A stretch of 64,000 nucleotides of DNA from the NCBI RefSeq assembly GCF_013112225.1, contig NZ_JABFHI010000003.1, forward strand, positions 186,001 through 250,000, given 5' to 3'. The position numbers were made by a program, and so were the translations under genes. The notes beneath the pieces were generated by a model. The model saw only the letters and a list, made by a program, of their open reading frames with translations. It was not told where the DNA came from and did not search any database. Shown here piece by piece: positions 41,999 to 52,714 of the stretch (the first letter of the stretch is position 1; every line of letters begins with the position of its first letter). The stretch comes from Vreelandella azerica. GTDB lineage: Bacteria > Pseudomonadota > Gammaproteobacteria > Pseudomonadales > Halomonadaceae.

Positions 41999-42397
41999 TC
42001 AGAGCACGCTGACGGCAGCCTTGGCAACCTGCACGTCCTGGTCAGGCTTGACGCCGGAGATGCCTACAGCGCCCACTACCTGGCCGTCAACGATGATGGG
42101 TACACCGCCTGACAGCAGTGCCTGCATGGGCGCAGACACAAAGGCCGTACGGCCACCGTTGATCATTTCTTCAAATACCTGGGTTTCCTTGCGCCCCATG
42201 GCAGAACTGCGCGCCTTGTTGGCAGCTACATCGGCAGTGAAAGGGGCCGCGCCATCCAGACGGCGCAAGGCCAGCAGATGGCCGCCATCATCGGTAACCG
42301 CCACGGTAATCGCCCAGTTTTCGCGTTCGGCTTCCTGTTGGGCAGCATCCAGTACCTTGGCAACATCATCCTGGGTTAATACAGCTTTGCTTTGCAT
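41999..42397 (-). CDS. glcG: GlcG/HbpS-like family protein of the glycolate operon
   Basis: 132 residues from ATG 42397 (AAGAGAAG upstream). The family signature is seen in LDAAQQEAERENWAITVAVTDDGGHLLAL, RLDGAAPFTADVAANKAR and GGVPIIVDGQVVGAVGISGV. Its role in glycolate use is not established; HbpS relatives bind haem. It ends the glcDEFG operon, 90 bases after glcF. Confidence 0.9.
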   Translation of the reverse strand: MQSKAVLTQDDVAKVLDAAQQEAERENWAITVAVTDDGGHLLALRRLDGAAPFTADVAANKARSSAMGRKETQVFEEMINGGRTAFVSAPMQALLSGGVPIIVDGQVVGAVGISGVKPDQDVQVAKAAVSVL

Positions 42398-42486
42398 GGT
42401 GACTTCTCTTGGGTGGGTGATAAGTGAATGGTTGATCAAAAGGTTAATGATCAACCAAACAGTGATGAACTGGGCGGTAGCCGCGC

Positions 42487-43718
42487 TTAGCCAAGCGCGG
42501 CATCGACCACTTCAATCCAATGACGGACCGGGGTACGGTTGGCGCCTGCCAGATGGGTCTGGCAACCGATATTGGCGGTGACAATCATTTCCGGGCTGCC
42601 TGCTTCCAGTGCGTCAAGCTTGTTATTGCGCAACTCGGTGGCAAGTTCAGGCTGGGTAATTGAGTAGGTGCCTGCCGAGCCGCAGCACAGGTGAGCATCC
42701 TGAACCGGCGTCAGTTCAAAACCGAGCTGGGTCAGTACGCCTTCTACGGCACCGTTAAGCTTCTGTGCGTGTTGCAGGGTGCAAGGGCAGTGGAAGGCGA
42801 GGCGTTGGTCTGTCTTGACGCTGAGCTCATCCAGCGGCTCTTCGCGCAGCACTTCCACCAGATCTTTTGCCAGCTCGCTAATACGCTTGGCCTTTGCCGC
42901 GTAGTCCGGGTCATCCTTGAGCATTTCGCCATACTCTTTAACGAAGGCGCCGCAGCCGCTCGCGGTTTGCACAATGGCTTCTGCGCCCTGTTCAACCTGG
43001 GGCCACCAGGCATCAATATTGGCGCGGATGCGTTCCCGCCCGTCGTCCTGGGCGTTAAGGTGGAAGTCGATGGCGCCGCAGCAACCGGCTTCTGTCGCAG
43101 GCGTGATGCTGATTCCGAGGCGGTCGAGGACGCGGGCAGTGGCAGCATTGGTGTTCGGCGACAGGCCAGGTTGTACACAGCCTTCGAGCATCAGCATGCG
43201 GCGCGAATGAGTCGTAGCCGAAGGACGTGCCCCAGCATCAAGGGGCGCGGGGGCATCTTGTCGCGCAGCTTGCCGGGCACCAGGGGCTTGAAGGTCTGGC
43301 CAAGCTTGAGCAGGGCAGAAAAGCGCTTGGGCTCGACCAGCATCTTGCGTAACGCATAGCGCTGGGCGCGTTCTGCCGCTGGGCGCGGGACGCGGCGTTC
43401 AATTTCAGCGCGGCCGATATCCAGCAGTTTGTGGTACTCCACCCCAGACGGACAGGTGGTTTCACAGTTGCGGCAGGTCAGGCAGCGGTCAAGGTGAAGC
43501 CGGGTTTCCTCGGTGACCTGGTCATCGTCATCCTGGCTTTCGAGCAGTTCCTTCATCAGGTAGATGCGCCCGCGCGGGCCATCACGCTCGTCACCGAGTA
43601 TCTGGTAGGTTGGGCAGGTCGCGTTACAGAAGCCGCAGTGAACGCAGCTACGTAAGATACGTTCAGCTTCCTGAATATGCGGCTTCTGGCGGTCTGCGTC
43701 GGTAAAATGCGTCTGCAT
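42487..43718 (-). CDS. glcF: Glycolate oxidase iron-sulfur subunit GlcF (frameshifted here)
   Basis: GlcF links the flavin subunits GlcD/GlcE to the respiratory chain. The N-terminal part has two 4Fe-4S motifs (CVHCGFCNATCPTY, CLTCRNCETTCPSG). The C-terminal part has two CCG cysteine-rich domains (EAGCCGAIDFHLNAQ, HLCCGSAGTYS). The frame breaks near 43242-43245, where the minus-strand run CGCCCCTTG lacks one C; the correct reading crosses as PRP-x-DAGARPSATTHSRRMLMLEG. Repaired length is 410, normal. It lies 14 bases after glcE. Confidence 0.94.
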
Positions 43719-43732
43719 GTCAGCTCTCCTGG

Positions 43733-44832
43733 TTAAAACGCCGCATAAAGACGCCCGGGATTGAAAATACCCTGGCTATCCAGCTGTGCTTTCAACTGAC
43801 GGTGATATTTTTCCACCACTGGATTGAGTGGTGTGAAGGGGGCTTGCGCACCGCCATAGACAGCAGGCGTGTAACAGGTGGCATGGCCGCCTGCCTGTTG
43901 GCAGACGTCGCGGAGGGTGTCGGCGTCAAGGGATGTTTTGATAAAACGCTGGCTGCCCGCCCAGTCATAGAAAATATCGTTCTCGGCAATATCCAGCGCC
44001 AGGGCTGGGGTGTTGGGTGGCAACGACAGCCGCCACAGTGCCTTGTCGTTATTCTGAGTGAAAAAAGCGTGCTCCAGGTCGCGCAGTTCGCGCCACAGGT
44101 CCGCACTGATTTCCTCACCCCCAGTTGTTCACGCGTCGCGTTGACGGAGCTTTTGCCGCCTTCCAGACGCACAAACAGCTCACCGGCGTGCCAGGCAGCA
44201 GCGGTGATTGGCAGCGGCTGGCGGCCCAGCTTGGCGAGTTTTTTGAGCGCATCATCCAAGGGCATGGAGAGCTTCAGGCTGTGGCTTACAGTGGGTTTGG
44301 GCAGCACCTTGAAGGAAATATCTGCCAGCACACCTAGAGTGCCTTGGGCACCCACCATCAGGCGCGACATATCGTATCCGGCCACGTTTTTCATAACTTC
44401 GCCACCAAAGCGCAACAGCTTGCCTTCCTGGCTGATGACCCGTGCGCCCAGCACGAAATCGCGGGCGGCGCCTGCCCAGGGGCGGCGTGGCCCGGAAAGC
44501 CCGGTGGCCACCGCGCCACCAATGGTGCTGGCGCTACCAAAGCGCGGCGGTTCAAAGGCCAGCATCTGGTTATGCTCGGCAAGAGCGTCCTCAAGGTCGC
44601 TGATGCGGGTGCCGGCACGCACGGTAATCACCAGCTCGATGGGGTCGTAGGAGACAATGCCGGTGTGTCCAGCCATTTCCAGCGGTTCGCCGTCAACCGG
44701 AAGACCGTAGAAGGCTCGGGTATTACCGCCAACAATGCGCAGCGGTGCGCGTTCGGCGTAGGCCTGTTTGACCTGGGCGCAAAGAGAATCAGCAATGTCT
44801 TGATCAGCGTTCAGCGTGGCGGTCTCAGTCAT
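43733..44832 (-). CDS. glcE: Glycolate oxidase FAD-binding subunit GlcE (frameshifted here)
   Basis: GlcE is the smaller FAD-binding subunit that, with GlcD and GlcF, oxidises glycolate to glyoxylate. The PCMH FAD motifs are GGNTRAFYG, VTVRAGTRISDLEDALAEH and GSASTIGGAVATGLSGPRRPWAGAARDFVLG. ATG 44832 follows AGGAAAA. The frame breaks at the C5 run 44118-44122, where one G is missing on the minus strand in GGGGGTGAGG. The correct tail (LPPNTPALALDIAEND ... GIFNPGRLYAAF) is in the other frame. Repaired length is 366. Confidence 0.93.
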
Positions 44833-44848
44833 AATTTTTCCTGCAGGC

Positions 44849-46348
44849 TCAGAAACGGGGCAGTTCCGGATGCGGAAGCTCGTTGTTATGTACATGCATG
44901 GCGCCAAATTCAGCGCAGCGGGCAAGGGTCGGGATGTTCTTGCCAGGGTTGAGCAGGCGGTCAGGGTCAAAGGCCGCTTTCAGGGCATGAAAGACACTGA
45001 TCTCGTCGGCCTGGAACTGGCTGCACATCTGGTTGATCTTCTCGCGCCCAACGCCATGTTCACCGGTAATCGAGCCACCGGCGGCCACGCAGAGTTCAAG
45101 AATCTTGCCGCCGACCTCTTCTGCCAGCGCCAGTTCGCCTTCGCGGTTGGCATCAAACAGAATCAGAGGGTGCATGTTGCCATCACCGGCATGGAATACG
45201 TTGGCCACGGGCAGGCCGCTTTCCTGGGACAGCGCCGCAATGCCCTTGAGTACGCGAGGCAGTTCGCGGCGCGGAATGGTGCCGTCCATGCAGTAGTAAT
45301 CCGGTGACATGCGCCCCACCGCCGGGAAGGCGTTCTTGCGACCCGCCCAGAATTTGGCTCTTTCGGCTTCATCACGGGCCAGTTTGATATCGGTAGCGCC
45401 GGCTTTCTCAAGCACCTGGCGAACGGTCTGGCAATCGTCGTCGACGTCGGCTTCCACGCCATCCAGTTCGCACAGCAGAATGGCCTCGGCCTCAACGGGG
45501 TAGCCCGCCTTGACGAAGTCTTCCGCGGCCTGAATAGCCAGCTTGTCCATCATTTCCAGGCCACCGGGAATAATCCCCGCAGCAATGATATCGCCCACGG
45601 CACGGCCAGCTTTTTCAACATCATCAAAGCTTGCCATCAGCACCTTGGCGGTTTCCGGCTTGGGCAGCAGTTTGACGGTAATCTCGGTAACCACGCCGAG
45701 CATACCTTCAGAGCCATTCATCAGTGCCAGCAGGTCAAAACCAGGGGCGTCCAGCGCCTCGGAGCCGAGCGTCATGCATTCGCCTTCGATGGTAATGATA
45801 TCGACACGCATGACATTGTGAACGGTCAGGCCATATTTCAGGCAGTGAACACCACCGGCGTTTTCAGCAACGTTGCCGCCAATGGAGCAGGCAATCTGGG
45901 AAGACGGGTCTGGCGCATAGTAAAGCCCGTAAGGCGCAGCGGCCTCGGAAATGGCCAGATTGCGTACCCCGGGCTGAAGGCGGGCAAGGCGGGCATCCGG
46001 GTCGATGGACAGGATTTTCTTGAAGCGTGACATTACCAGCAGGACACCGCGCTCCAGCGGCAATGCGCCGCCGGAAAGGCCGGTGCCAGCGCCGCGAGTG
46101 ACCACGGGGACGCCCAGCGCGTGACAGCGTTTCAGCAGTGTCTGCACCTGCTCAAGTGTCTCGGGTAGGGCGACCAGCATGGGCAGAACGCGGTAAGCGG
46201 CTAGGCCATCGCATTCGAAAGGACGCAGGTCTTCTTCGCGATGCAGTAGCGTCAGTGAGGGCACTGACTGCTGTAAATCTGCGAGAATGTCGCTTTTTTC
46301 AAAGGACTGCAGTTCACCATCGATATGTTCATCATAAAGAATGTTCAT
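44849..46348 (-). CDS. glcD: Glycolate oxidase subunit GlcD
   Basis: The 499-residue FAD-linked subunit holds VVTRGAGTGLSGGALPLERGVLL, DPSSQIACSIGGNVAENAGGVHCLKYGLT, ANVFHAGDGNMHPLILFD and GGSITGEHGVGREK, all diagnostic of GlcD. ATG 46348 (NILYDEHIDGEL) is preferred to an in-frame codon at 46366. First gene of glcDEFG. No glcC-type regulator is seen upstream; the next gene, dld, is on the same strand 145 bases away. Confidence 0.96.
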   Translation of the reverse strand: MNILYDEHIDGELQSFEKSDILADLQQSVPSLTLLHREEDLRPFECDGLAAYRVLPMLVALPETLEQVQTLLKRCHALGVPVVTRGAGTGLSGGALPLERGVLLVMSRFKKILSIDPDARLARLQPGVRNLAISEAAAPYGLYYAPDPSSQIACSIGGNVAENAGGVHCLKYGLTVHNVMRVDIITIEGECMTLGSEALDAPGFDLLALMNGSEGMLGVVTEITVKLLPKPETAKVLMASFDDVEKAGRAVGDIIAAGIIPGGLEMMDKLAIQAAEDFVKAGYPVEAEAILLCELDGVEADVDDDCQTVRQVLEKAGATDIKLARDEAERAKFWAGRKNAFPAVGRMSPDYYCMDGTIPRRELPRVLKGIAALSQESGLPVANVFHAGDGNMHPLILFDANREGELALAEEVGGKILELCVAAGGSITGEHGVGREKINQMCSQFQADEISVFHALKAAFDPDRLLNPGKNIPTLARCAEFGAMHVHNNELPHPELPRF

Positions 46349-46493
46349 GGCTGCTCCTGAGGGCAAGGAGGGCGTAAGAAAAACGCTGGTTTTAATTCTA
46401 TGGAAAATGTTTTCATAAATCTATCCCTGCCATTAAAAAGCATTAACCTAGCGCCCGCTAATCAGACGAGCTCATCAGTGACTGAGCGCTTGC

Positions 46494-48172
46494 CTACTTG
46501 TAATAGGGTGTGCGCGGTAGCTTGCCGATGCCAGGGTTAAAGCAGTTAGTCGGGTCGAGCTTGCGATAGAACGCCGCCAGATCCTTCTTGGCAGGATAGA
46601 GGTGTCCGACATTATGCTCGGCAGGGTACTCAGCGCCCCTTTCATCAAGAATTTTCAGCATGGCTTTTTCAGCGCATCCACATCAGCGCCGCGGCGGAAG
46701 ATATAGTCTTGGTGAAACACATGGCAGAAAAAGTGGCCGTAATAAAGCCGATGGACAATATCCTTGGAGATGCTTTCCGGCAGTTGTTCGAACCATTCAG
46801 GATCATTACGTGACAGCGCAATATCCAGGGCCAGAATGTCTTCGACGTCCTTATGGTGGATGGTGCGGTAGCGCACCGCTGCCCCAGCCGCCGCAAAGCG
46901 ATGGAGCATGGCGCGCTCGCCTTCATCCGGCGTGCAGCGGAACCATGCATCCTGGCCAAAGCATTCGCTCAGGAAGCGCTCGGTCTCTTCACACATGTCG
47001 CCGTTAACGCGGATGATCAGGTGGTGCTCATAGGCATCCCGCCAGGTGTGCAGGCGCTTGGGCAAGGGAGATGGCAGTACGCGGGAAACCGCTTGTAGAA
47101 CGTGGTCGGTAAAGGGTTCTGGTAAAAACGGAATCTTGCGGAACAGGCTATCCACCCGGTTCTTGAGGCGGAAGGCGCCAGGTAGGCGCTGGGTGCCCAA
47201 CCACTTGATCAGCAGGAAGCTGTCCTTGCCGTAGCGTTTGGCGACATCAAACAGCTCGCGGTGCAGATATTCGGTAGTAATCGGCAGGCGTGACGCTTCT
47301 AGCAGGAAGCGGAAACGGAAGTCCGCCAACTGCTGGGTATCGTTGGTACCCACGTAATAGGTAGTGACATCTTTTTCCTGCTCGAAGGTGTCCAGGCGTA
47401 CGGCAAACACCACGACCTTACCGGCACTGCCGGAAGCACCATGCAGCAGGCGCGGGTCGTTGTTATAGCGCGCGGCCCCAGGCTGGTCGGCGCCACGGAT
47501 AATGGTCTGATAGTCATCGTCGGAGGCCTTGCCGACATCATGGCGCACACTATCTTCCGGGAAGTCACCCTGCTCAACCCGTGGCAGGATCTCTTCTGGG
47601 GTGTCACCCAGATCAATACCCAGCTCATTGATCAATTCAAGCTCGTTGTTCTCATTCACTCGGGCATAGAGGGCAAGTTCGGTATAGGCCGGGCCGCGGC
47701 GGCATAGAGCGCCCCCGGAGTTGTTGCACACACCGCCCACCACAGAAGCGCCAATCGAGGTGGAGCCAATCACCGAGTGGGGCTCGCGGCCAATGGGCGC
47801 TAGCTGCTGGCTAAGCTCGAACAGTGTCGCACCCGGCAAGGCAACCACCTGTTTGCCTTCCTGCAGAAAGTGCAGGCCTTTCAGGCGCATGGTGCTAAGG
47901 ATGACGGCTGGCCGCCCGTAGTCGTCCTTGGGCGTTGAGCCTTCAGTCAAGCCGGTGTTGGCCGCCTGGGGGATGATGACAGCATCATGCTGATGACAGG
48001 CTTTAAGCACTTCCCATAGCGCCAGCAGTGAAGTGGGATAGACCACGGCAGCGGCTTCGCCATAGCCAGAGCGGTAGCCGATCTGGTGCGGGCGCTTGGT
48101 AGCGTCGTCGGTGGCAATGTTGTCACTGCCGGTGGCGGCAGAAAGGGCGTTAATAAGCGTCGATGCGGACAT
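46494..48172 (-). CDS. dld: Quinone-dependent D-lactate dehydrogenase (frameshifted near 3' end)
   Basis: Membrane-associated FAD enzyme oxidising D-lactate to pyruvate. VIIPQAANTGLTEGSTP and IGSTSIGASVVGGVCNNSGGALCRRGPAYTE are the FAD/PCMH motifs, and LEASRLPITTEYLHRELFDVAKRYGKD belongs to the membrane-binding domain. ATG 48172 has AGGAGCA upstream. The frame breaks at the T5 run 46665-46669 (one A missing on the minus strand in CTGAAAAAGCC). The true C-terminus (KILDERGAEYPAEHNVGHLY ... FNPGIGKLPRTPYYK) ends at TAG 46494-46496. Repaired length is 559. Confidence 0.94.
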
Positions 48173-48432
48173 TGGCTGCTCCTGTGTCTGTCGAGTGGCG
48201 GCAAGCAGTTGAATCGCCATGGACAGTCAATAGTGTCGAGTAAGGCTCTGGAATCCTGGGGTGTCATAACGTTTTGACACGAATCCTGAGCATTAAGTTG
48301 AGCATTAACCTTGAGAAGGCGGTTGCAACATGCTCTTGAAAACCGTGTTGGTGGAGATGGCTTGGCGGGAAGCAGGGCGCTAGGAGGTAGGGGAAGCGTC
48401 TGCGTTTGCACAACGTCATGGAAGTAACGTTG

Positions 48433-48461
48433 ACCTTCGCCGGGGTTGCCCCGGCGAAGGT
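48433..48461 (-). terminator. Hairpin after lldP
   Basis: Perfect 13-bp stem ACCTTCGCCGGGG / CCCCGGCGAAGGT with loop of 3 between lldP and dld. No good T tract on either strand, so termination is possible but unproven. The rest of the 308-base gap (48173-48480) shows no gene. Confidence 0.5.
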
Positions 48462-48480
48462 GCTTGCAGGGAGTAAGGCG

Positions 48481-50187
48481 TTATCCTCCCAATACCTGCA
48501 TAAGCGGATCGCTTAAGCCAATAACATAGAAACCAATCAATCCAATCACACCCGCAGCGACAAGGTAGTAGATAGTCGGCAGGATGGTTTTGCGAATGGT
48601 GGTTCCCTCACGTCCAAGTAGCCCGACCGTTGCCGATGCGGCCACCACGTTATGAATGGCAATCATGTTACCGGCGGCAGCACCTACAGCTTGCAGGGCC
48701 ACCATAAAGGCCGTTGAAAGCCCCAGCTGATTGGCCACGTTGAACTGGAAGTCTGAAAGCATCAGGTTGGAGACGGTGTTGGAACCTGCAATAAAGGCAC
48801 CCAGTGCACCCACGGCGGGGGCAAAGAAGGGGTAGACACCGCCGAAGCTGTCGGACACCAGTTGCGCCATGGCCACTGGCATGGAAACAAGATCGGCACC
48901 ATTGACACCTGAGTTGATCAGAATACGTACCATCGGGATGGTGAAAATCAACACAAAGCCAGCACCCAGAATCGTCTTGGAAGAGTCAGTGAAGGCATCC
49001 TTCAACTCGCCAAGCTTCATGCGGTGCAAGAGGGCGGTCAAAATAACCACCATCAGCAGAATCCCACCGGGAAGATAGAGCGGCTGTATGGCGCCGGAGA
49101 TACCCGCTTCACCGAGGATATTGCTCCACCCGAAGCTGAGTGACTGAAGGGCTTCACGGAAAGGGTCGACCACGCGTGAGGCTACCAGAATGATAGCCAG
49201 CAGGCCGTAGGGAACCCAGCCCATGAAGGTGGAAACAGGCGCCTTACCGGCAATGTCGTCCATCTTGATTTCCAGCTTGCCAATCCACTCATCAGGCCAG
49301 GACTTGGAATCCGGGAAGTCCCAGGTGTCTTTCGGCAGCAGGAAGCCGCGCCGTGCAGCGGGCACTACAATCGCCAGGCCAACCATGGCGCCAATCATTG
49401 ACGGGAATTCCGGGCCAAGGAAAACCCCAGCCAGCATATAGGGAACGACAAAGGACACACCGGCAAACAGCGCAAAGGGCGTAATCGAAAGGCCTTCCTT
49501 CCAGGAACGGTTGGCCCCGAAGAAGCGCACCATGATGATTACCATCAACAGCGGCATCAGTACACCGACAAGCCCGTGAACAATGGCGACTTCGCTGACG
49601 ACCAGGCGGAAGTATTCCATCCAGGTGACATCGCCGGTTGCCAGCGTTTCAGTAATACCGCCACGGTCAATACCTCCCGTGACGCCGACGACAATAGGCG
49701 TGCCCACGGCGCCAAAGGAAACCGGCGTGGACTGGATCATCATGCCCACTACAACAGCCGCCAGGGCCGGGAAGCCGAGCGCTACAAGCAGCGGTGCGGC
49801 AACCGCCGCTGGCGTACCGAAACCGGACGCCCCTTCAATGAAGCAACCAAACAGCCAGGCGACAATAATTGCCTGCACGCGGCGGTCAGGGCTGATACCC
49901 GAAAAACCTTTACGGATCGCCGTGATGCCACCGGAGTGCTTCAGCGTGTTGAGGAGCAGGATGGCCCCGAAAATAATCCAGAGTATCGAGATCGTCAGGA
50001 TCAACCCTTGCAAGGTTGACGCCAGCACACGAGAGAACGTCATATCCCAGGCGAGCAGTCCAATCAGTGCTGTGACCACAAAAACAATCGGCATGGCCGT
50101 TTTGGCCGCCATTCGTAATCCGATCAACAGCACACCTGCCAGCACCAGAGGTACGAAGGCAAGTAATGCGAGTAGTGTGTCATTCAT
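48481..50187 (-). CDS. lldP: L-lactate permease family transporter
   Basis: 568 residues with about 12-14 membrane helices of the LctP/GlcA family: [59 protein letters not shown] and [19 protein letters not shown]. These carry lactate or glycolate with protons. Start: ATG 50187 has GGGG 11 bases upstream; ATG 50196 sits only 2 bases from it and is less likely. With dld and glcDEFG downstream on the same strand, it most probably imports D/L-lactate and glycolate. Confidence 0.93.
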   Translation of the reverse strand: MNDTLLALLAFVPLVLAGVLLIGLRMAAKTAMPIVFVVTALIGLLAWDMTFSRVLASTLQGLILTISILWIIFGAILLLNTLKHSGGITAIRKGFSGISPDRRVQAIIVAWLFGCFIEGASGFGTPAAVAAPLLVALGFPALAAVVVGMMIQSTPVSFGAVGTPIVVGVTGGIDRGGITETLATGDVTWMEYFRLVVSEVAIVHGLVGVLMPLLMVIIMVRFFGANRSWKEGLSITPFALFAGVSFVVPYMLAGVFLGPEFPSMIGAMVGLAIVVPAARRGFLLPKDTWDFPDSKSWPDEWIGKLEIKMDDIAGKAPVSTFMGWVPYGLLAIILVASRVVDPFREALQSLSFGWSNILGEAGISGAIQPLYLPGGILLMVVILTALLHRMKLGELKDAFTDSSKTILGAGFVLIFTIPMVRILINSGVNGADLVSMPVAMAQLVSDSFGGVYPFFAPAVGALGAFIAGSNTVSNLMLSDFQFNVANQLGLSTAFMVALQAVGAAAGNMIAIHNVVAASATVGLLGREGTTIRKTILPTIYYLVAAGVIGLIGFYVIGLSDPLMQVLGG

Positions 50188-50484
50188 GGGAGGCATTTCC
50201 CCTGTTATTAATAATGATATGCTCCGCTATTGATCAACTGCATAAGCAGTCATCGTAACGGCTGTAAAGATACGTAGTCAGTCGGCGCATGGCTATTGCT
50301 GGATAATTGGTCATACCAATATGTAGGTGTACTTTTCTGCGAGTAATACAACGACTAAAGATTAAAATATTGTTTATAAATGGAATATGTGCAAGTTTCA
50401 GAAAGATTAAAGGTCAGCTTTATTAGACTAATAGACAATTTTTAGAGATCCAATATTTCCAAGATCCAACAAAAGGAATCAACA

Positions 50485-51198
50485 ATGGCGCGCGTTCTTT
50501 ATGACCTTTACGGTCGCGATGAGCAACTACGTTTTTCGCCCTATTGCTGGCGCGTAAGGATGGCACTGGCCCATAAGGGGCTGGATGTCGAGGTGAAACC
50601 CTGGCGTTTTCAACAAAAAGACGCCATTGCCTTTGCCAATACCGATAAGGTGCCGGTGCTGTGTGATGGCGACCAGGTCGTTGCCGATAGCTTCGCGATC
50701 ATGCGTTACCTTGACGATGCCTACCCCGAAACGCCGGCTGTGCTGGGTAGCGGTGTCAGCTATCAGCGCGCGCTGCTGTTTTGCCATTTTGTTGATCGCC
50801 AGATTTCGCCGGCCCTGTTTCGCATTGTCGCCTTGGATCTGCTGGCCGCCATTCACCCGGATGATCGAGATTACTTCCGTGCCACCCGTGAGGCTCGTTT
50901 TGGTTGCACGCTGGAAGAGTTTCACTCACCCGAACAGGGCCAGGCATTGCTATATAAAGCCCTGGCGCCGGTAAGGGAAGTGTTACGCACCAGCCCATTT
51001 CTGGATGGCGAGACACCCAGCGGTGCTGATTACCTGCTGTTTGGTAGCGTCATGTGGGCAAATATCGTCTCCCGACAGGCGCCGGTGATTGAAGAGCCTT
51101 TGGTTGGCGACTGGTTCAAACGGCTATGTGCTGCCCATAACGGGCTGGGTGATCAAGCACTTACCGTACGTGACCTGGGCGACGAACAGTCGGCATGA
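50485..51198 (+). CDS. Glutathione S-transferase family protein
   Basis: 237 residues with an N-terminal thioredoxin-like domain. FSPYCWRVRMALAHKGLDVE has a single Cys and the SPYC motif of omega/beta-like GSTs; cis-Pro is in DKVPVLCDG and the glutathione-binding Ser in VADSFAIMRYLDD. A helical C-terminal domain follows. Substrate unknown. RBS AAAAGGAATCAAC precedes ATG. The 290-base upstream gap is AT-rich and holds no gene. Divergent from lldP. Confidence 0.9.
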   Translation: MARVLYDLYGRDEQLRFSPYCWRVRMALAHKGLDVEVKPWRFQQKDAIAFANTDKVPVLCDGDQVVADSFAIMRYLDDAYPETPAVLGSGVSYQRALLFCHFVDRQISPALFRIVALDLLAAIHPDDRDYFRATREARFGCTLEEFHSPEQGQALLYKALAPVREVLRTSPFLDGETPSGADYLLFGSVMWANIVSRQAPVIEEPLVGDWFKRLCAAHNGLGDQALTVRDLGDEQSA

Positions 51199-51391
51199 TA
51201 AATCTCTGGGTAAATTATGTTGCACTGCACAAAAATGCCTGCTAGCTTTATGGATAGCAGAGGCCACTGCATGAACCTTGCAGCGTAGAGATTGATTATG
51301 ACCAGAGGGTTGTTGCTCATCGCTGCTCATTCATTGCCTATTTATTGTCATAACGTTTTAGATGAACGATCAAAAACGTTGCGGAGGAAGT

Positions 51392-51757
51392 ATGAATAAA
51401 GCTACCGAAAAGACGACCCAGCAGTTGGAATCCATCGTGGCTGCACCAATGCGCGCCTATGCTGCCAAAACGCTTGATTATTGCGATCAGATGTTAAGCG
51501 CCCAGGTTGATGCAGCACGCGCCTACAGCGATTTTTCTGTCGCCCAGATGCGCACTTGGCTGGATGTGAAAGATGCCGACAGCATGAAAAAAGCCGCCGA
51601 GAGTCAGCAAAAGGCAGCGACGGATCTGATGGAACGCTTCAAAGGCGACGCAGAAAAAATGAACGCTCTTAGCCAGAGCTTCTTTCAGGACAGCCAGAAA
51701 CTGGCTGAAGACAGTCTGAAAAGCGTGACTGAGGCCACCCAGAAAGCCGCCAGCTAA
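51392..51757 (+). CDS. Phasin family protein
   Basis: 121 residues from ATG 51392, with GGAGGAAG ideally placed; codons from 51362 lack an RBS. The protein is almost wholly helical and amphipathic (EKTTQQLESIVAAPMRAYAAKTLDYCDQ, MKKAAESQQKAATDLMERFK), as in phasin_2 proteins that coat polyhydroxyalkanoate granules. Halomonads store PHA. No PHA synthase gene is near. A strong terminator follows at 51777-51813, so it is a single-gene unit. Confidence 0.85.
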   Translation: MNKATEKTTQQLESIVAAPMRAYAAKTLDYCDQMLSAQVDAARAYSDFSVAQMRTWLDVKDADSMKKAAESQQKAATDLMERFKGDAEKMNALSQSFFQDSQKLAEDSLKSVTEATQKAAS

Positions 51758-51776
51758 TACTGACTGACCGCCAGAG

Positions 51777-51813
51777 CCCCGTTGAGCAGCCCGAGCTGCC
51801 AACGGGGTTTTTT
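51777..51813 (+). terminator. Terminator after the phasin gene
   Basis: Stem CCCCGTTG / CAACGGGG with an inner GCAGC/GCTGC pairing and a following run of six T. Confidence 0.93.
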
Positions 51814-51888
51814 ATGTCCAGGCGTCAGTGGAGATGGCAAGTATCGGCCTCTGGCGGGTAACATAACGACCTTGCAAAGGAGATTGAT

Positions 51889-52595
51889 ATGCAGGGCGTT
51901 CAGCAATCGCAGACCACCGGCAAGCAAGGCAAACATCGCCATGAAGAGATTTATCGGTCAATCAGTGATGCCATTATCGAGCACCGCCTAAAGCCAGGCG
52001 CGCGTCTGCGTGAAGATGCATTGGCGGATGTGTTCTGTATCAGTCGTACCGGGATTCGCAAGATTCTGCAACGCCTGGCGTTGGAACAGCTGGTGACTAT
52101 TGCCCCCATCGCGGCGCCAGTGTCACGCGGCCCAGTGCCGATGATGCCAAGGATGTGTTTGATGCCCGCCAGCTGGTCGAGTGTGGCCTGATGCCGGATG
52201 TGGCGCGTAACATGCGCGCCGCTGAGGCGGCCGAGTTACGTGAGATGGCAAATCAGGAACGACAGGCCTTGCGTAAAGGGCAGCAGAGCATAGCGATTCG
52301 ACTCTCCGCTGATTTTCATGTCCGCCTGGCACAACTGTCTGGCAATGAGGTGCTGGCGGATTTTGTTGAACGGCTATGTTCGCGGTCATCCTTGATTCTG
52401 GCCGTCTACGGCAACCCGGGCCATCTGGGGTGTGAGTCCCACGATCACGATGAGTTGATCCGCTTTCTGGAGGAAGGTGACGGAGAGCGCGCCAAGGCTT
52501 TTATGAGTCGCCACCTTAAAACCATCGAATCGTCGCTTTCGATCATTGAAGAAGACAGCAGCGCCCCCGACCTGCGTCAGGTATTTGGCGTTTAA
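51889..52595 (+). CDS. GntR-family transcriptional regulator, FCD type (frameshifted here)
   Basis: An N-terminal winged helix ([49 protein letters not shown]) is followed by an FCD ligand domain ([44 protein letters not shown]). The frame breaks in the C5 run 52103-52107, where TTGCCCCCATC should carry one more C (correct reading [20 protein letters not shown]). Repaired length is 235. AAAGGAGA precedes ATG 51889. Its place at the edge of the allantoin cluster makes it the likely regulator of that cluster, and the TTGTATACAA palindromes at 55852 and 56046 suit a GntR dimer. Confidence 0.88.
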
Positions 52596-52641
52596 CCTTG
52601 GGTGTGTGATAAATAGGTATGACAAACAGTGGTGCCATTAA

Positions 52642-52666
52642 AAACGCCCGGCTAAACCGGGCGTTT
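52642..52666. terminator. Bidirectional terminator between gntR and the NCS1 remnant
   Basis: Perfect 10-bp stem AAACGCCCGG / CCGGGCGTTT with a 5-base loop; A-rich on the left and T-rich on the right, so it can end transcripts from both converging genes. Confidence 0.8.
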
Positions 52667-52714
52667 CTATTGATACAGGCAGGTAAGTGTTAGCGTTGCG
52701 GGATGGTCATTCAA

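Noticed and set aside
46660..46675. Programmed frameshift in dld at a run of A (and similar runs in other genes)
   Set aside because: No consistent slippery heptamer, stimulatory hairpin or frame direction is seen across the broken genes, and the other breaks are in C/G runs; sequencing indels explain them all.
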